This document shows positions 44,117 to 52,765 of a stretch of 64,000 nt of DNA, piece after piece (position 1 is the first letter of the stretch; each line of letters begins with the position of its first letter). The stretch spans positions 40,081 to 104,080 of the forward strand of contig JAFYUJ010000063.1 of assembly GCA_017558555.1 (NCBI GenBank). Direction: 5' to 3'. The translations under genes were made by a program, and so were the position numbers. Source of the DNA: Akkermansia sp. Its GTDB lineage: Bacteria > Verrucomicrobiota > Verrucomicrobiia > Verrucomicrobiales > Akkermansiaceae. The notes under the pieces were generated by a model. The model was not told the origin of the DNA. It searched no databases and was given only the letters and a program-made list of their open reading frames with translations.

Positions 44117-45040
44117 ATGAAAACACTTACAAAAGATGCGGCCATTGCCCTGTTGATGGGTGGCCCCGGCTCCGAACGAGAAGTCTCCATCACCTCCGGC
44201 AATGCTGTGCTGGAAGCCCTGCAGCAGGAAGGATTTACCAAAGTAACTCCCGTCATCGTTGATTCCGAATCTCCCGTCATTCCGGAAGGCACAGAACTCT
44301 GCTACAACATCATTCACGGCACCTATGGTGAAGATGGTGGTTTGCAAAGCTATCTGGAATCCCTGGGGCTTCCCTATACCGGGGCCGGTTCAGAAACCAG
44401 CCGTAAATGCTTTGACAAAGTGCTGACCAAGGAAGCCTTTGTGGCAGCAGGTGTGCCCACCCCCGCCAGCGAAGTCATCACCGCAGACCAGCTGCCGACC
44501 ATCTCCGTGCCCCTCGTCATCAAGCCTCCGTGCGAAGGCTCTTCTGTGGGTGTACAGATTGTGAAGGAAGAGAGTGAGCTGGCCGGCGCCATCGCAGAAT
44601 CCGCCAAATACGGCAAGGAGCTGTTGGTAGAAGAGTTCATTCAGGGCAAAGAATTGACCGTGGCTATCTTCAATGGTGAGGCTCTGCCCGTCATCCACAT
44701 CTGCCCTCGCTCCGGCTTCTATGATATGAACAACAAGTACCCGTCCCTCTACGGTGGTGTCGGGTCTGACTACATCTGCCCCGCCGATATCACCCCAGAG
44801 GAAACCAAGGCCGTACAGGAAGCGGCTCTGGCTGCATACAAGGCGCTGAATGTGGAAGTGTACGGACGTGTCGATGTGCTGTTGACCGATGATGGCAAGC
44901 CCTACGTCCTGGAAATCAACACCATTCCCGGCATGACAAGTGCCTCCCTTTTCCCGAAAGCAGCCAAGGCTGTAGGGATTTCCTTCGGTGAACTCTGCAC
45001 CCGCATTGCAGAGATTTCTCTGAACCAGCCTAGAAGCTGA
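44117..45040 (+). CDS. ddl: D-alanine--D-alanine ligase
   Basis: A 307-residue ATP-grasp enzyme making the D-Ala-D-Ala end of the peptidoglycan stem. MGGPGSEREVS gives the N-terminal Gly loop, HGTYGEDGG and GAGSETS the substrate region, LVIKPPCEGSSVGV the ATP-grasp lysine and loop, and VLEINTIPGMT the metal-binding end. Ddl proteins often have Tyr in the substrate loop, seen here as DMNNKYPS. Normal length. ftsQ begins 16 bases after it. Confidence 0.97.
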   Translation: MKTLTKDAAIALLMGGPGSEREVSITSGNAVLEALQQEGFTKVTPVIVDSESPVIPEGTELCYNIIHGTYGEDGGLQSYLESLGLPYTGAGSETSRKCFDKVLTKEAFVAAGVPTPASEVITADQLPTISVPLVIKPPCEGSSVGVQIVKEESELAGAIAESAKYGKELLVEEFIQGKELTVAIFNGEALPVIHICPRSGFYDMNNKYPSLYGGVGSDYICPADITPEETKAVQEAALAAYKALNVEVYGRVDVLLTDDGKPYVLEINTIPGMTSASLFPKAAKAVGISFGELCTRIAEISLNQPRS

Positions 45041-45056
45041 ACCGTTCAACGCACAG

Positions 45057-46004
45057 ATGAAGTCACAGAACAGATACCGCTCCGAGCAGAAATCCAATGT
45101 GCATCTGCTTGAGAAGGCTCTGTCTTTCAAAGACCGCATTTTCAGCATGATAGCCCTGCGCCGCGGCATGCGCAGGCTGCGGCGGTATCTGCTCATCCTC
45201 ATCTGTGCCCTGCCCGTGCTTTACGGCATATGGCGCGGGGTTGATTATGCCATCGAAAAGGCCTACAGCCTCAGCATCGAAAACATCAGCTACAAATCCC
45301 GCCGCGGCCTCATCAGTAAAGAACAGGCTCTCAAAATTCTTGAGATTGACGGCGCCGTCAACATGGCCACCTTCGATGCCAAGGGCATGCAGCAAAAACT
45401 GGAAAATATCCCCGGGATTGATTCCGCACGCATACGTGCCGAACTACCGGACACTCTGCACATCGAAGTCGATGAGCGCATCCCGATTGTGTTTGTAGAA
45501 ATGGAAAGTGGCGCCAGCACCGGGCGCCGCACCCGTCTTTTCATGGACCCGAAAGGGATACTTTTCCCCGTGAATGCAGAATATCACAAAAACTTCATGG
45601 GCGTACCGACCTGGTATTTGCAGTTATCGGACATACGGGAGCTGAAAGAGGGAGAACGCATCCCCGAAGACCGCTGCCGTCCCATCCGGGAGTTGATTGC
45701 AGCGTCCAATGCGTATGACTTGACAGAGATTCCCGCCATTCGTGAGATTTTTCGGCCCAAAGAGTGGAAGATTCAGCTGACACTGGATAACGGGACTTCT
45801 GTCACCATGCAGGTGTATGAAATCAAGGAACAGATGGAGCGGCTGGCTATGATGATGGAGCACACCCAGGTCACCGGCGTCAAACCGCGCAGCATCAACG
45901 TCATCCAACGCATCAATCCCACATACATCCCGGCAGAAGAGCCGAAAAAGGAAAAGGAAGAGGCCAACAAGAGCGAGGATAAGAAAAAAAGGAGCCGCCG
46001 CTAA
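45057..46004 (+). CDS. ftsQ: FtsQ/DivIB cell-division protein
   Basis: A 315-residue protein with a basic cytoplasmic N-terminus (about 1-42), one membrane segment (about 44-65), then a periplasmic POTRA domain (about 70-145) and an FtsQ beta domain (about 150-265). The last 35 residues are Lys/Glu-rich. FtsQ links FtsB/FtsL to the divisome. The position right after murC-murB-ddl is the dcw-cluster order of many bacteria; ftsA and ftsZ do not follow, since rarA comes in from the other strand. Confidence 0.88.
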   Translation: MKSQNRYRSEQKSNVHLLEKALSFKDRIFSMIALRRGMRRLRRYLLILICALPVLYGIWRGVDYAIEKAYSLSIENISYKSRRGLISKEQALKILEIDGAVNMATFDAKGMQQKLENIPGIDSARIRAELPDTLHIEVDERIPIVFVEMESGASTGRRTRLFMDPKGILFPVNAEYHKNFMGVPTWYLQLSDIRELKEGERIPEDRCRPIRELIAASNAYDLTEIPAIREIFRPKEWKIQLTLDNGTSVTMQVYEIKEQMERLAMMMEHTQVTGVKPRSINVIQRINPTYIPAEEPKKEKEEANKSEDKKKRSRR

Positions 46005-46008
46005 GCCT

Positions 46009-47379
46009 TCATTCTCCTTGTTGTTCGCGCAATTGGCGCAGGTATTCCATGCGCTCAGTAATGCGGAGTTCCATCCCGTTGGTGGTGGGGTGGTAATAAA
46101 CACGGCCCTCCGGCAAATAAGCTTGCGGCACGTAGTGCTCATCCCCGAAATCGTGGGCATATTTATATTGCGTAGCCTCCTCAGACACGCCTCTCAACCG
46201 AGCTAATTTTTTACGGGTGGGCGTAGCCAGGTGATCCGGCACCGCAAGAGTCTTGCCGTTGCGCACATCTTCCAACGCCGCATCCAGCGCTTTATATGCA
46301 GAATTGCTCTTGGGTGCTGTGGCGATATACACCGTCGCGTGAGCCAAGGGAATGCGTGCTTCGGGCATGCCCACCATCTCCGCAGCGCGCGCAGCAGACA
46401 GCGCCACCCGCAACGCATTGGAATCAGCAAGCCCTACATCCTCACTGGCACAGATAACCAAGCGACGAGCAATGAAACGAATATCTTCCCCCGCATTGAG
46501 CATGTAGGCCAGCCAATACAAAGCAGCATCCGGGTCACTGCCGCGCATGGACTTGATAAACGCTGAAATCGTATCGTAGTGGCCATCACCGGAGCGGTCA
46601 TATTTCACCGCTTTCTTCTGAATGGATTCCTCTGCCACCGCCATGTTTACGTGGATGATTCCATCATCACTCGCAGGAGTGGATAACGCAGCTACCTCCA
46701 GCGCCGTTAAAGCTTTTCGGGCATCACCATCGGCTTTGAGGGCAAGATGCTCCAGAGCATCAGCATCCACCTGAAGCGGCAGCGTTCCAAAGCCACGACG
46801 GGAGTCGGTCATGGCTCGCTGCATCAATGCCACCAATTCATCCGCCGGCACCTGCTCCAGAGGGAAAATTTGCGAGCGAGACAGCATTGCTGAATTGATG
46901 GCAAAATACGGATTTTCCGTGGTAGCGCCAATAAAGCGTACTGTTCCCTTCTCCAGGTGAGGCAGCAATACATCCTGCTGCGCCTTGTTGAAGCGGTGCA
47001 ACTCATCCACAAACAAAATGGTCTTCTGACCGTGAAGCGTTTGTCGAGCGCGAGCTTCAGCTATTTTTTCACGCACCTCACTCACATTGGATTCCACTCC
47101 GTTGAGCATCACAAAGTAAGCACTCGTCTGCTGAGCTATCACATAAGCCAACGTGGTCTTTCCCACTCCGGGCGGCCCATAGAAGATGAGAGAGGAGAAA
47201 CGATCTGTTTCTATCGCTCTGCGCAGCAATTTACCGGGAGCCAGCAAATGTTTCTGCCCCGCCACTTCCTCCAGCGTTTCGGGTCTCATGCGCGCAGCCA
47301 GCGGCATCGCATCCAACGTGCGCGACTCGGGCAGAACACTATCCTCGCTGCGCCCGTGAGGGGTAAAAAGATCGTCCAT
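46009..47379 (-). CDS. rarA: Replication-associated recombination protein RarA (MgsA)
   Basis: A 456-residue AAA+ ATPase of the RarA/WRNIP1 family, acting on stalled replication forks near the clamp loader's substrates. Walker A is FYGPPGVGKTT, Walker B LFVDELHRFNK, sensor 1 GATTENPYF, and RSQIFPLE and the C-terminal YKYAHDFGDEHYVPQAYLP block are family signs. It lies 18 bases after the dynamin-like gene, suggesting shared transcription. Confidence 0.95.
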   Translation of the reverse strand: MDDLFTPHGRSEDSVLPESRTLDAMPLAARMRPETLEEVAGQKHLLAPGKLLRRAIETDRFSSLIFYGPPGVGKTTLAYVIAQQTSAYFVMLNGVESNVSEVREKIAEARARQTLHGQKTILFVDELHRFNKAQQDVLLPHLEKGTVRFIGATTENPYFAINSAMLSRSQIFPLEQVPADELVALMQRAMTDSRRGFGTLPLQVDADALEHLALKADGDARKALTALEVAALSTPASDDGIIHVNMAVAEESIQKKAVKYDRSGDGHYDTISAFIKSMRGSDPDAALYWLAYMLNAGEDIRFIARRLVICASEDVGLADSNALRVALSAARAAEMVGMPEARIPLAHATVYIATAPKSNSAYKALDAALEDVRNGKTLAVPDHLATPTRKKLARLRGVSEEATQYKYAHDFGDEHYVPQAYLPEGRVYYHPTTNGMELRITERMEYLRQLREQQGE

Positions 47380-47397
47380 ACTGCAACTAAGAACAGG

Positions 47398-49038
47398 TTA
47401 AATACGCGGGAATATGGAGCTAAGCTGTATATTGATCTCGCTGTATCGCTTCTGCAAGGGCTCCAGCATAGCCTCTTGCTGCGCCACCTTCTGACGCGGC
47501 AGCGTATACAATTGACGATAAGCAGCCACACGAGAGATGACCAGATTTTCAACTTCAGATGATATGGCTTTGCGCAGCTGGGGCTCCAACGCCACAGCAA
47601 GTTTTTGAACCTCTTGACGTATGTGCCGAGCCGCGACCATGTGCGCCACAGAGCCAATCAACCAGATGATGGCAGCCACGCCCACGCATCCTACTGCGGG
47701 TATATCCTGTCCTATGACACCCAGCACACCGGCAATGAATAAGAAGAGACAAACAAAGCCCACGAAGGAACGCATCCAACCAATGCGCTTGTTGTACAAA
47801 TCAGACATGGATGAGCGCAAGCGCGCGGAAGAGAACGGCTCGTACAGGTGCTGACTCAAGCGGCAACGCAACTCATTCAGCTCCTGTTCGAGTGATTCCT
47901 GCGGAAAATCTCCGATTTCACACTCCAATGTCTTCTTCATACGGGGGCGAACACTCTTCCAATGCCCCGCACAGGAAAGAACAAATTGCTCATCTGATTC
48001 CTGCTGCATGCGTGTCACCTCATCCAAAATCAGGCGATAAAAGCATTTCTCCGTCCCGGTGCCCAACTGAGACAAACGCATCAGCACCACGGGAGACAGG
48101 GTACACCCCAATGTGCGGCGCACGCTGCTCAGCAAAAGAGGCAACGTATATGAAGCAGAGGCCACATAGGTTTCGCTGCGTTGCTGCACACCCAGCATTT
48201 GGTGAGAAAGGAAATTATCAATTTCCTGCTCAATGCCGGCCAGGAAGCCGCTATCTGTTCGCCCTACGGCCGCACGCGCATTGAGCACACGGCCCTGCTT
48301 TCTCACCAGCTCCAGCCCCTTATCCAGCACATTGCGGATGGACGCTCGGATACCACCGGGTTGCTGCAAGGCCTCTTGCACACGCTCGGCAAACACCTCA
48401 CAGGCCTGTTTATTCGTCGGGCTGACAAAATATTGAGGCAACGCACGCCCCAACTTCTCCTGGCAAAACTCGCGCAGCGTTTCTTTCAGCTTCATGGCTG
48501 CCTCAGCAGACAGCGTATCCGTGTAAGTAACGGCCAACAAACACACTCCCGCCCCCTTTTCCGGCATGGTAGCCAGCACGTCCCACACGGGAGACTGTGC
48601 GTAGCTTCGGCCATCTATCACCGCAATAACCACATCCGTCCCGGTCAAAAGCTGGCGCACAGTATCTGCCACAGCGGCATCTGCGCAAGATAGCGTATCC
48701 ACAAGCTCCAAACCGGCCAAATGTTCGTATGGCAAGAAACGGGAACACGTCGCATCTCTGTCAGCGCTGCGGTATCGCCAGCACACGTAATGGCGTTTGA
48801 GAGGTACTTTCGCGATAATCGGCGCAGATGCAATCATGGCAAGTAGCGAAGACTTGCCACAGGCATCTCCACCCATCATCAAGATTCTTCTATCCTTCTG
48901 CAGAGAGTGGATAGCGGCATGCACAGGCTCCACCAGTTCCACAAGCGTTTCATCATCAATATCATTACACAACTCCACAGCCTGCTCTGCCCAATAGCGA
49001 GCCAGGCTTTCCTGTGTTCTGAATCCACGCGTTAACAT
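47398..49038 (-). CDS. Dynamin-like GTPase-type membrane protein
   Basis: A 546-residue protein. Residues 52-150 look like a P-loop GTPase core: Walker A GGDACGKSSLL (56-66), a G3-like LVDTLS (112-117, where DTPG or DxxG is normal) and TYTD (171-174) in place of NKxD. About 230-410 is helical, then two membrane segments as a hairpin (422-442, 447-468), then a C-terminal helical region of about 75 residues. This order of GTPase, helical stalk, membrane paddle and return stalk is like bacterial dynamins. The G3/G4 changes leave GTP use uncertain. First gene of a pair with rarA; promoter at 49050-49078. Confidence 0.7.
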   Translation of the reverse strand: MLTRGFRTQESLARYWAEQAVELCNDIDDETLVELVEPVHAAIHSLQKDRRILMMGGDACGKSSLLAMIASAPIIAKVPLKRHYVCWRYRSADRDATCSRFLPYEHLAGLELVDTLSCADAAVADTVRQLLTGTDVVIAVIDGRSYAQSPVWDVLATMPEKGAGVCLLAVTYTDTLSAEAAMKLKETLREFCQEKLGRALPQYFVSPTNKQACEVFAERVQEALQQPGGIRASIRNVLDKGLELVRKQGRVLNARAAVGRTDSGFLAGIEQEIDNFLSHQMLGVQQRSETYVASASYTLPLLLSSVRRTLGCTLSPVVLMRLSQLGTGTEKCFYRLILDEVTRMQQESDEQFVLSCAGHWKSVRPRMKKTLECEIGDFPQESLEQELNELRCRLSQHLYEPFSSARLRSSMSDLYNKRIGWMRSFVGFVCLFLFIAGVLGVIGQDIPAVGCVGVAAIIWLIGSVAHMVAARHIRQEVQKLAVALEPQLRKAISSEVENLVISRVAAYRQLYTLPRQKVAQQEAMLEPLQKRYSEINIQLSSIFPRI

Positions 49039-49049
49039 CTGCTTGGGGT

Positions 49050-49078
49050 ATTATAGACATGCTCTCCCCTCTTGTCCA
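49050..49078 (-). promoter_or_regulatory. Promoter of the dynamin-like/rarA pair
   Basis: Minus-strand TGGACA (49073-49078), 17-base spacer, TATAAT (49050-49055), eleven bases before the ATG. Confidence 0.65.
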
Positions 49079-49130
49079 ATATAAAAAGATGATTATTCGT
49101 CATCACAGCCGCAATGATTATCAGAAAGGT

Positions 49131-49159
49131 TTGACTTCCCCCTGCCGGACAGCTATGAT
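49131..49159 (+). promoter_or_regulatory. Promoter of the DUF486 gene
   Basis: TTGACT (49131-49136), 17-base spacer, TATGAT (49154-49159), 21 bases before the ATG. Confidence 0.65.
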
Positions 49160-49180
49160 GCCGCAACGCCCCGGTACAAT

Positions 49181-49549
49181 ATGATTAAATTTTCGCTCAC
49201 AATCCTGCTTTTGACTATCAGCAACATCGTGATGACTTTTGCGTGGTATGGCTTCTTGCGCAAGCCCGGAGAAGCTGTGGATTCCCCCATGTGGAAGCTG
49301 ATTCTGATGAGTTGGGGGCTCGCTTTTTTTGAATATTGTTTCATGGTACCGGCCAACCACCTGGGGCGCACCATCGGTTTATCGCTGGCGCAGCTCAAAA
49401 TCATGCAGGAAACCATCACGTTGGGTATTTTCATTCCCTTCATGCTGCTCTACATGGGAGAACAATGGAAATGGGATTACCTGTGGGCTTTCCTCTGTGT
49501 GCTGGGTGCCGTCTTTTTCGTGAACAGAGAAGCACTGATGCAGTCATGA
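49181..49549 (+). CDS. DUF486 / DMT-family small membrane protein
   Basis: A 122-residue protein with four membrane segments filling nearly its whole length. FAWYGFLR, ANHLGRTIGLSLAQLKIMQE and FVNREALM match DUF486, a short relative of drug/metabolite transporters (EmrE-like fold). Substrate unknown; such small proteins work as dimers. No second subunit gene adjacent. Confidence 0.88.
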   Translation: MIKFSLTILLLTISNIVMTFAWYGFLRKPGEAVDSPMWKLILMSWGLAFFEYCFMVPANHLGRTIGLSLAQLKIMQETITLGIFIPFMLLYMGEQWKWDYLWAFLCVLGAVFFVNREALMQS

Positions 49550-49561
49550 CGGCAAAGCGGC

Positions 49562-49590
49562 TTGCAATTTTTATCAACTCATTATAACAT
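49562..49590 (+). promoter_or_regulatory. Promoter of the lipoprotein gene
   Basis: TTGCAA (49562-49567), 17-base spacer, TAACAT (49585-49590), eight bases before the ATG. Confidence 0.5.
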
Positions 49591-49598
49591 AACCTCAC

Positions 49599-50258
49599 AT
49601 GAAGTTTTTTCCCCTCCTCATCGCCCCGGTTCTCTTGCTCAGCTCCTGCGCTTTGTTTGAAAAAGGAGAGTACGTTCCCGAGTACCTGAAGGAACCCTCC
49701 CCGCTGGATCCCCCCGGCACGGATGCAGCTCGCGCGGCAGAAAAAGCCAAACGCGTCAAGGAAGGTGCATTTGAGCCCGGCAGCACTCAAAAGGTCAACG
49801 AGGGCAAGGTGTTCCTTTTCAAGCGTAATCCCGACTATGATGAGGACGCATCCGGTAAAATGGTGAAGACAGAACAGGCAAAAATCATTTCCTGTGAGGG
49901 TTTGTACTACTTTGTGCAGGTAGACGATGGCAGCAAGGGATTCCTGCGTGAGTCCGACATGCAAAGCCCCGTCACCTTAATCTCCACCAATATGAACATT
50001 TTGGGAGAAGGCGCAGACGTTCCGGCTGACAGTATATTCCCCGATCCCGGAGCAGTTATCGAGCTGAATGACAACCAGAAACTCATGACTAACAGCGCGG
50101 GGCGCACCGTTGTCATTGCAGATAAGAAATCCGACAAAACCAGCGCGTTCGAGGCCCGAAAAAAGGCGCTGCTGGAAGGCAAATCTCTGGATACCGCACC
50201 TCTGCCCAATCCTGATGAGGTGCCGCTTCCTGAGCCCACCGGCTCGGCAGCCGAATAA
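49599..50258 (+). CDS. Lipoprotein of unknown function
   Basis: A 219-residue protein with a lipoprotein signal, lipobox LLSSC, so it is lipidated at Cys17. After an Ala/Lys/Pro linker comes a compact region (about 65-130) with strands such as GKVFLFKRNPDY and LYYFVQVDDGSKGFLRESDM, reminiscent of an SH3-like fold, then a Pro-rich acidic C-terminus. The SH3-like reading is weak. xerD begins five bases after its stop. Confidence 0.8.
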   Translation: MKFFPLLIAPVLLLSSCALFEKGEYVPEYLKEPSPLDPPGTDAARAAEKAKRVKEGAFEPGSTQKVNEGKVFLFKRNPDYDEDASGKMVKTEQAKIISCEGLYYFVQVDDGSKGFLRESDMQSPVTLISTNMNILGEGADVPADSIFPDPGAVIELNDNQKLMTNSAGRTVVIADKKSDKTSAFEARKKALLEGKSLDTAPLPNPDEVPLPEPTGSAAE

Positions 50259-50263
50259 GTACT

Positions 50264-51181
50264 ATGGCTGCGTATTCTGCACTCATTGAGCGCTTTTTGC
50301 TTTACCTTGCTGCAGAGCGAGGGTTGAGTGCGAATTATCGGCAGTCCATACGGCGCAGCCTGAGTCGCTTTGCTGCGTGGTGCACGGAAAAGGCATTCTC
50401 CCCGGAAGAGCTCACCGCGCAGCATCTGACGCAATACCAGCGAGACCTCCACAACAGTGGAGCTGCTGCTTCATCCTGCCGCGTGGCCGTGGTGCACTTG
50501 CGCATTTTCTTCAAATACCTCGCGGCGCGCAAAACCATTGAGACCAACCCGGCGGCCTTGTTGCATTCCGGCAAAGTCACCAGGCAGCTCCCGGACACAC
50601 TGGCCGCTGCCACCGTGCAGCAATTACTTGAATCGGTCTGCCCCTCAGAACTACCGCTGGGAACGCGTGACCGCGCCATCCTGGAGTTGTTGTACAGCAG
50701 CGGGCTGCGTGTCAGCGAGCTCATCACCCTGCGTCCGGAACACATCGACTGGGAAGAAAACTTTCTGCGCATCACCGGCAAGGGCGGCAAAACCCGCTAC
50801 GTGCCGCTGGGTGGCATGGCCGCCAAGGCTCTCACCTGCTATATGAACAAGGCCCGAGCCATGCTACTGGGAGACCGCCGGGGGCCGCTCAGCAATGTGG
50901 TCTTCCTCTCCAACCGGGGAGAACAGCTCACACGCGAGCGCATCCGCCAAATCATCAAAGAGCGCGCCCAAAAAGCCGGACTGAGCGACAAAGTGTACCC
51001 CCACATTATGCGCCATTCCTTTGCCACCCACTTGCTGGAGAACGGCGCAGACCTCCGCGTCATCCAGGACATGTTGGGGCACAGCAATCTGGCCACCACG
51101 CAAATCTACACCCACGTCGAGCAGAAACGCCTCGTGAGCCTGCACCGCCAGTTTCACCCACGCGGCAAAAAGGAGAATTAA
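50264..51181 (+). CDS. xerD: XerC/XerD-type tyrosine recombinase
   Basis: A 305-residue integrase-family recombinase. An N-terminal SAM-like core-binding domain (1-95) precedes the catalytic domain with Arg in SGLRVSEL, Lys in KGGKTRYVPL, HxxR in HIMRHSFATHLL, His in LGHSNLATTQ and the nucleophile Tyr in IYTHV. It resolves chromosome dimers at dif with a partner Xer. Size and motifs match Xer rather than a phage integrase, and there is no prophage nearby. XerC versus XerD is not decisive. Confidence 0.92.
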   Translation: MAAYSALIERFLLYLAAERGLSANYRQSIRRSLSRFAAWCTEKAFSPEELTAQHLTQYQRDLHNSGAAASSCRVAVVHLRIFFKYLAARKTIETNPAALLHSGKVTRQLPDTLAAATVQQLLESVCPSELPLGTRDRAILELLYSSGLRVSELITLRPEHIDWEENFLRITGKGGKTRYVPLGGMAAKALTCYMNKARAMLLGDRRGPLSNVVFLSNRGEQLTRERIRQIIKERAQKAGLSDKVYPHIMRHSFATHLLENGADLRVIQDMLGHSNLATTQIYTHVEQKRLVSLHRQFHPRGKKEN

Positions 51182-51196
51182 CTCCGCTCCGTGCGC

Positions 51197-51913
51197 TCAC
51201 ATGGCTCGAGCGACCGTCAGCACGCCAATTTCCTGCACTCCGGGCAGAGTCCGCAGTACCTTGGCACAGGCGCGGGCCGTTGCACCCGTGGTATAGACAT
51301 CATCCACAATGACCACCCGCACCGGCAGTGTCTCTTTCTTTTTAAGCCAATGCGGAGAAAGGGCGTAGACCTTGTTGGCATGCTGCTGGCGGGCGCGGGC
51401 AGACAGGCGGGTCATGCTGCGTGTATCTTCATCGCTCAGCAAACGCATGAGCGGCTGCTGCACCGGCACCCCCAGCCGGGCCCCCAGCTTGCGTGCCAGC
51501 AGTTCTGCCTGGTTGTACCCGCGCTCATGACTGCGCAGAGGGTCAATCGGCACCGGCACCAAGGCACAATCACAATGACTCGCCAACTGCGGAGTTGAGG
51601 CCCACAGTTGCAACAATATCTCCGCCATAGGCTCTGCCAGGTAGCTTGCCCGGTGGTATTTCAAATCATGAACCAGCCCACGGGTTTCTCCACCCAACAC
51701 CAATGCGGAGCGCGCCCAATCATATACCCGCGCAAAATCTTTGCAGGATTCACAGCGGTCCGGTTCGGCGGCCGTACCGGCCGTCGCGGCACCACAATAC
51801 AGACAAATGGGGCGCGGCACGCGCCGCAAAGCATCCCGGCAGGATTCACACACGCTCAACGGAGCCGCTTCCCCGCACAGCGTGCATGTCACCGGGTATA
51901 TCCAACGCAGCAT
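51197..51913 (-). CDS. comF: ComF-family protein with phosphoribosyltransferase domain
   Basis: A 238-residue protein. An N-terminal zinc-ribbon-like part with CTLC, CESC, CLYC and CESC pairs, followed by a PRTase fold with the PRPP motif VVIVDDVYTTGAT and HERGYNQAELLA. ComF supports DNA uptake in competent bacteria; in others its role is open. Its ATG lies four bases after the parA stop, so the two are one transcript. Confidence 0.92.
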   Translation of the reverse strand: MLRWIYPVTCTLCGEAAPLSVCESCRDALRRVPRPICLYCGAATAGTAAEPDRCESCKDFARVYDWARSALVLGGETRGLVHDLKYHRASYLAEPMAEILLQLWASTPQLASHCDCALVPVPIDPLRSHERGYNQAELLARKLGARLGVPVQQPLMRLLSDEDTRSMTRLSARARQQHANKVYALSPHWLKKKETLPVRVVIVDDVYTTGATARACAKVLRTLPGVQEIGVLTVARAM

Positions 51914-51916
51914 GTA

Positions 51917-52681
51917 TCAGCGGTGGCGGCGGATGAATTCCTTGGCAGCATTCTGATAGGCCATGGAAGCCGTGCCGTAGGGGTCGTGCTCCAACACGGT
52001 CTTGCCGAAACTGGGGGCCTCGCCCACGCGCACCGAGCGGGGGATAACCGTGGAATAAATCTTATCCGGCAGATTTTCTTTCACCTGCGAAATAACCTGA
52101 TTGGCCAGGTTCGTGTTGTTGTACATCGTCATGAGCACACCTTCATGCACCAAATTGGGGTTGGCCCCGCTGTCATGAATCTGCTCAATCACATACAAAA
52201 TCTTGGACAAACCATCCAGGCTCAGGAACTCGCACTGCATCGGGGTCAGCACCTCGTCGCACGAGCAAAGAGAGGAGGTCATCAACACCCCCAGAGAGGG
52301 CGGTGTATCAAGAAACACGTAGTCATAAAAATCGCTGCGTCGCAGGCCCGCCATAGCATCTCGCATGCAGGTGGTGTGGGTTCCATTCTGCGTCAGCTCC
52401 ACTTCCACACCGGACAAATCCATGTGCGCCGGGATGATGGAAAGATTGCGGCGATGGGTGGGCATGATGAGCTCTTCCATCAGGCGGTTGCCAATAAGCG
52501 CCTGGTAAATGCTCTCCTCGCTTGTAGCCTCCACCCCCAGGGCGGAAGACGCGTTAGCCTGAGAATCCACATCAATCAACAACACGCGCTTGCCTCGCTG
52601 AGCCAGCGCTGCTGAGAGGTTGACCGCCGTGGTGGTCTTACCTACTCCACCCTTCTGGTTTGCTATGGCAATAACTTTCAC
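51917..52681 (-). CDS. parA: ParA/Soj-type chromosome-partitioning ATPase
   Basis: A 254-residue protein beginning at a GTG (52681), supported by a promoter whose -10 box ends seven bases before it. The deviant Walker A is KGGVGKTT near the N-terminus, followed by LLIDVDSQANA and LDTPPSLG. This is the chromosomal (short, no N-terminal HTH) ParA. parB, normally next, is absent; comF follows instead. In-frame sequence upstream of the GTG has no support. ParA moves ParB-parS complexes. Confidence 0.93.
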   Translation of the reverse strand: MKVIAIANQKGGVGKTTTAVNLSAALAQRGKRVLLIDVDSQANASSALGVEATSEESIYQALIGNRLMEELIMPTHRRNLSIIPAHMDLSGVEVELTQNGTHTTCMRDAMAGLRRSDFYDYVFLDTPPSLGVLMTSSLCSCDEVLTPMQCEFLSLDGLSKILYVIEQIHDSGANPNLVHEGVLMTMYNNTNLANQVISQVKENLPDKIYSTVIPRSVRVGEAPSFGKTVLEHDPYGTASMAYQNAAKEFIRRHR

Positions 52682-52688
52682 GCGCAAG

Positions 52689-52717
52689 ATTATACACGAA
52701 ACGCTCTCATCTTTCAA
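52689..52717 (-). promoter_or_regulatory. Promoter of parA-comF, predicted leaderless
   Basis: Minus-strand TTGAAA (52712-52717), 17-base spacer, TATAAT (52689-52694), seven bases, GTG start. Confidence 0.8.
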
Positions 52718-52765
52718 GCCGATATTTTGTTGCCATGACAGTACATTGTGTGCTACACTCAGGGC

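Noticed and set aside
49173..49178. TACAAT just before the DUF486 start as a -10 box
   Set aside because: It would put the transcript start inside the gene; a better promoter lies at 49131-49159.
50264..51181. Phage or integron integrase
   Set aside because: Size and motifs are Xer-like, and there is no attachment site, tRNA junction or phage gene nearby.
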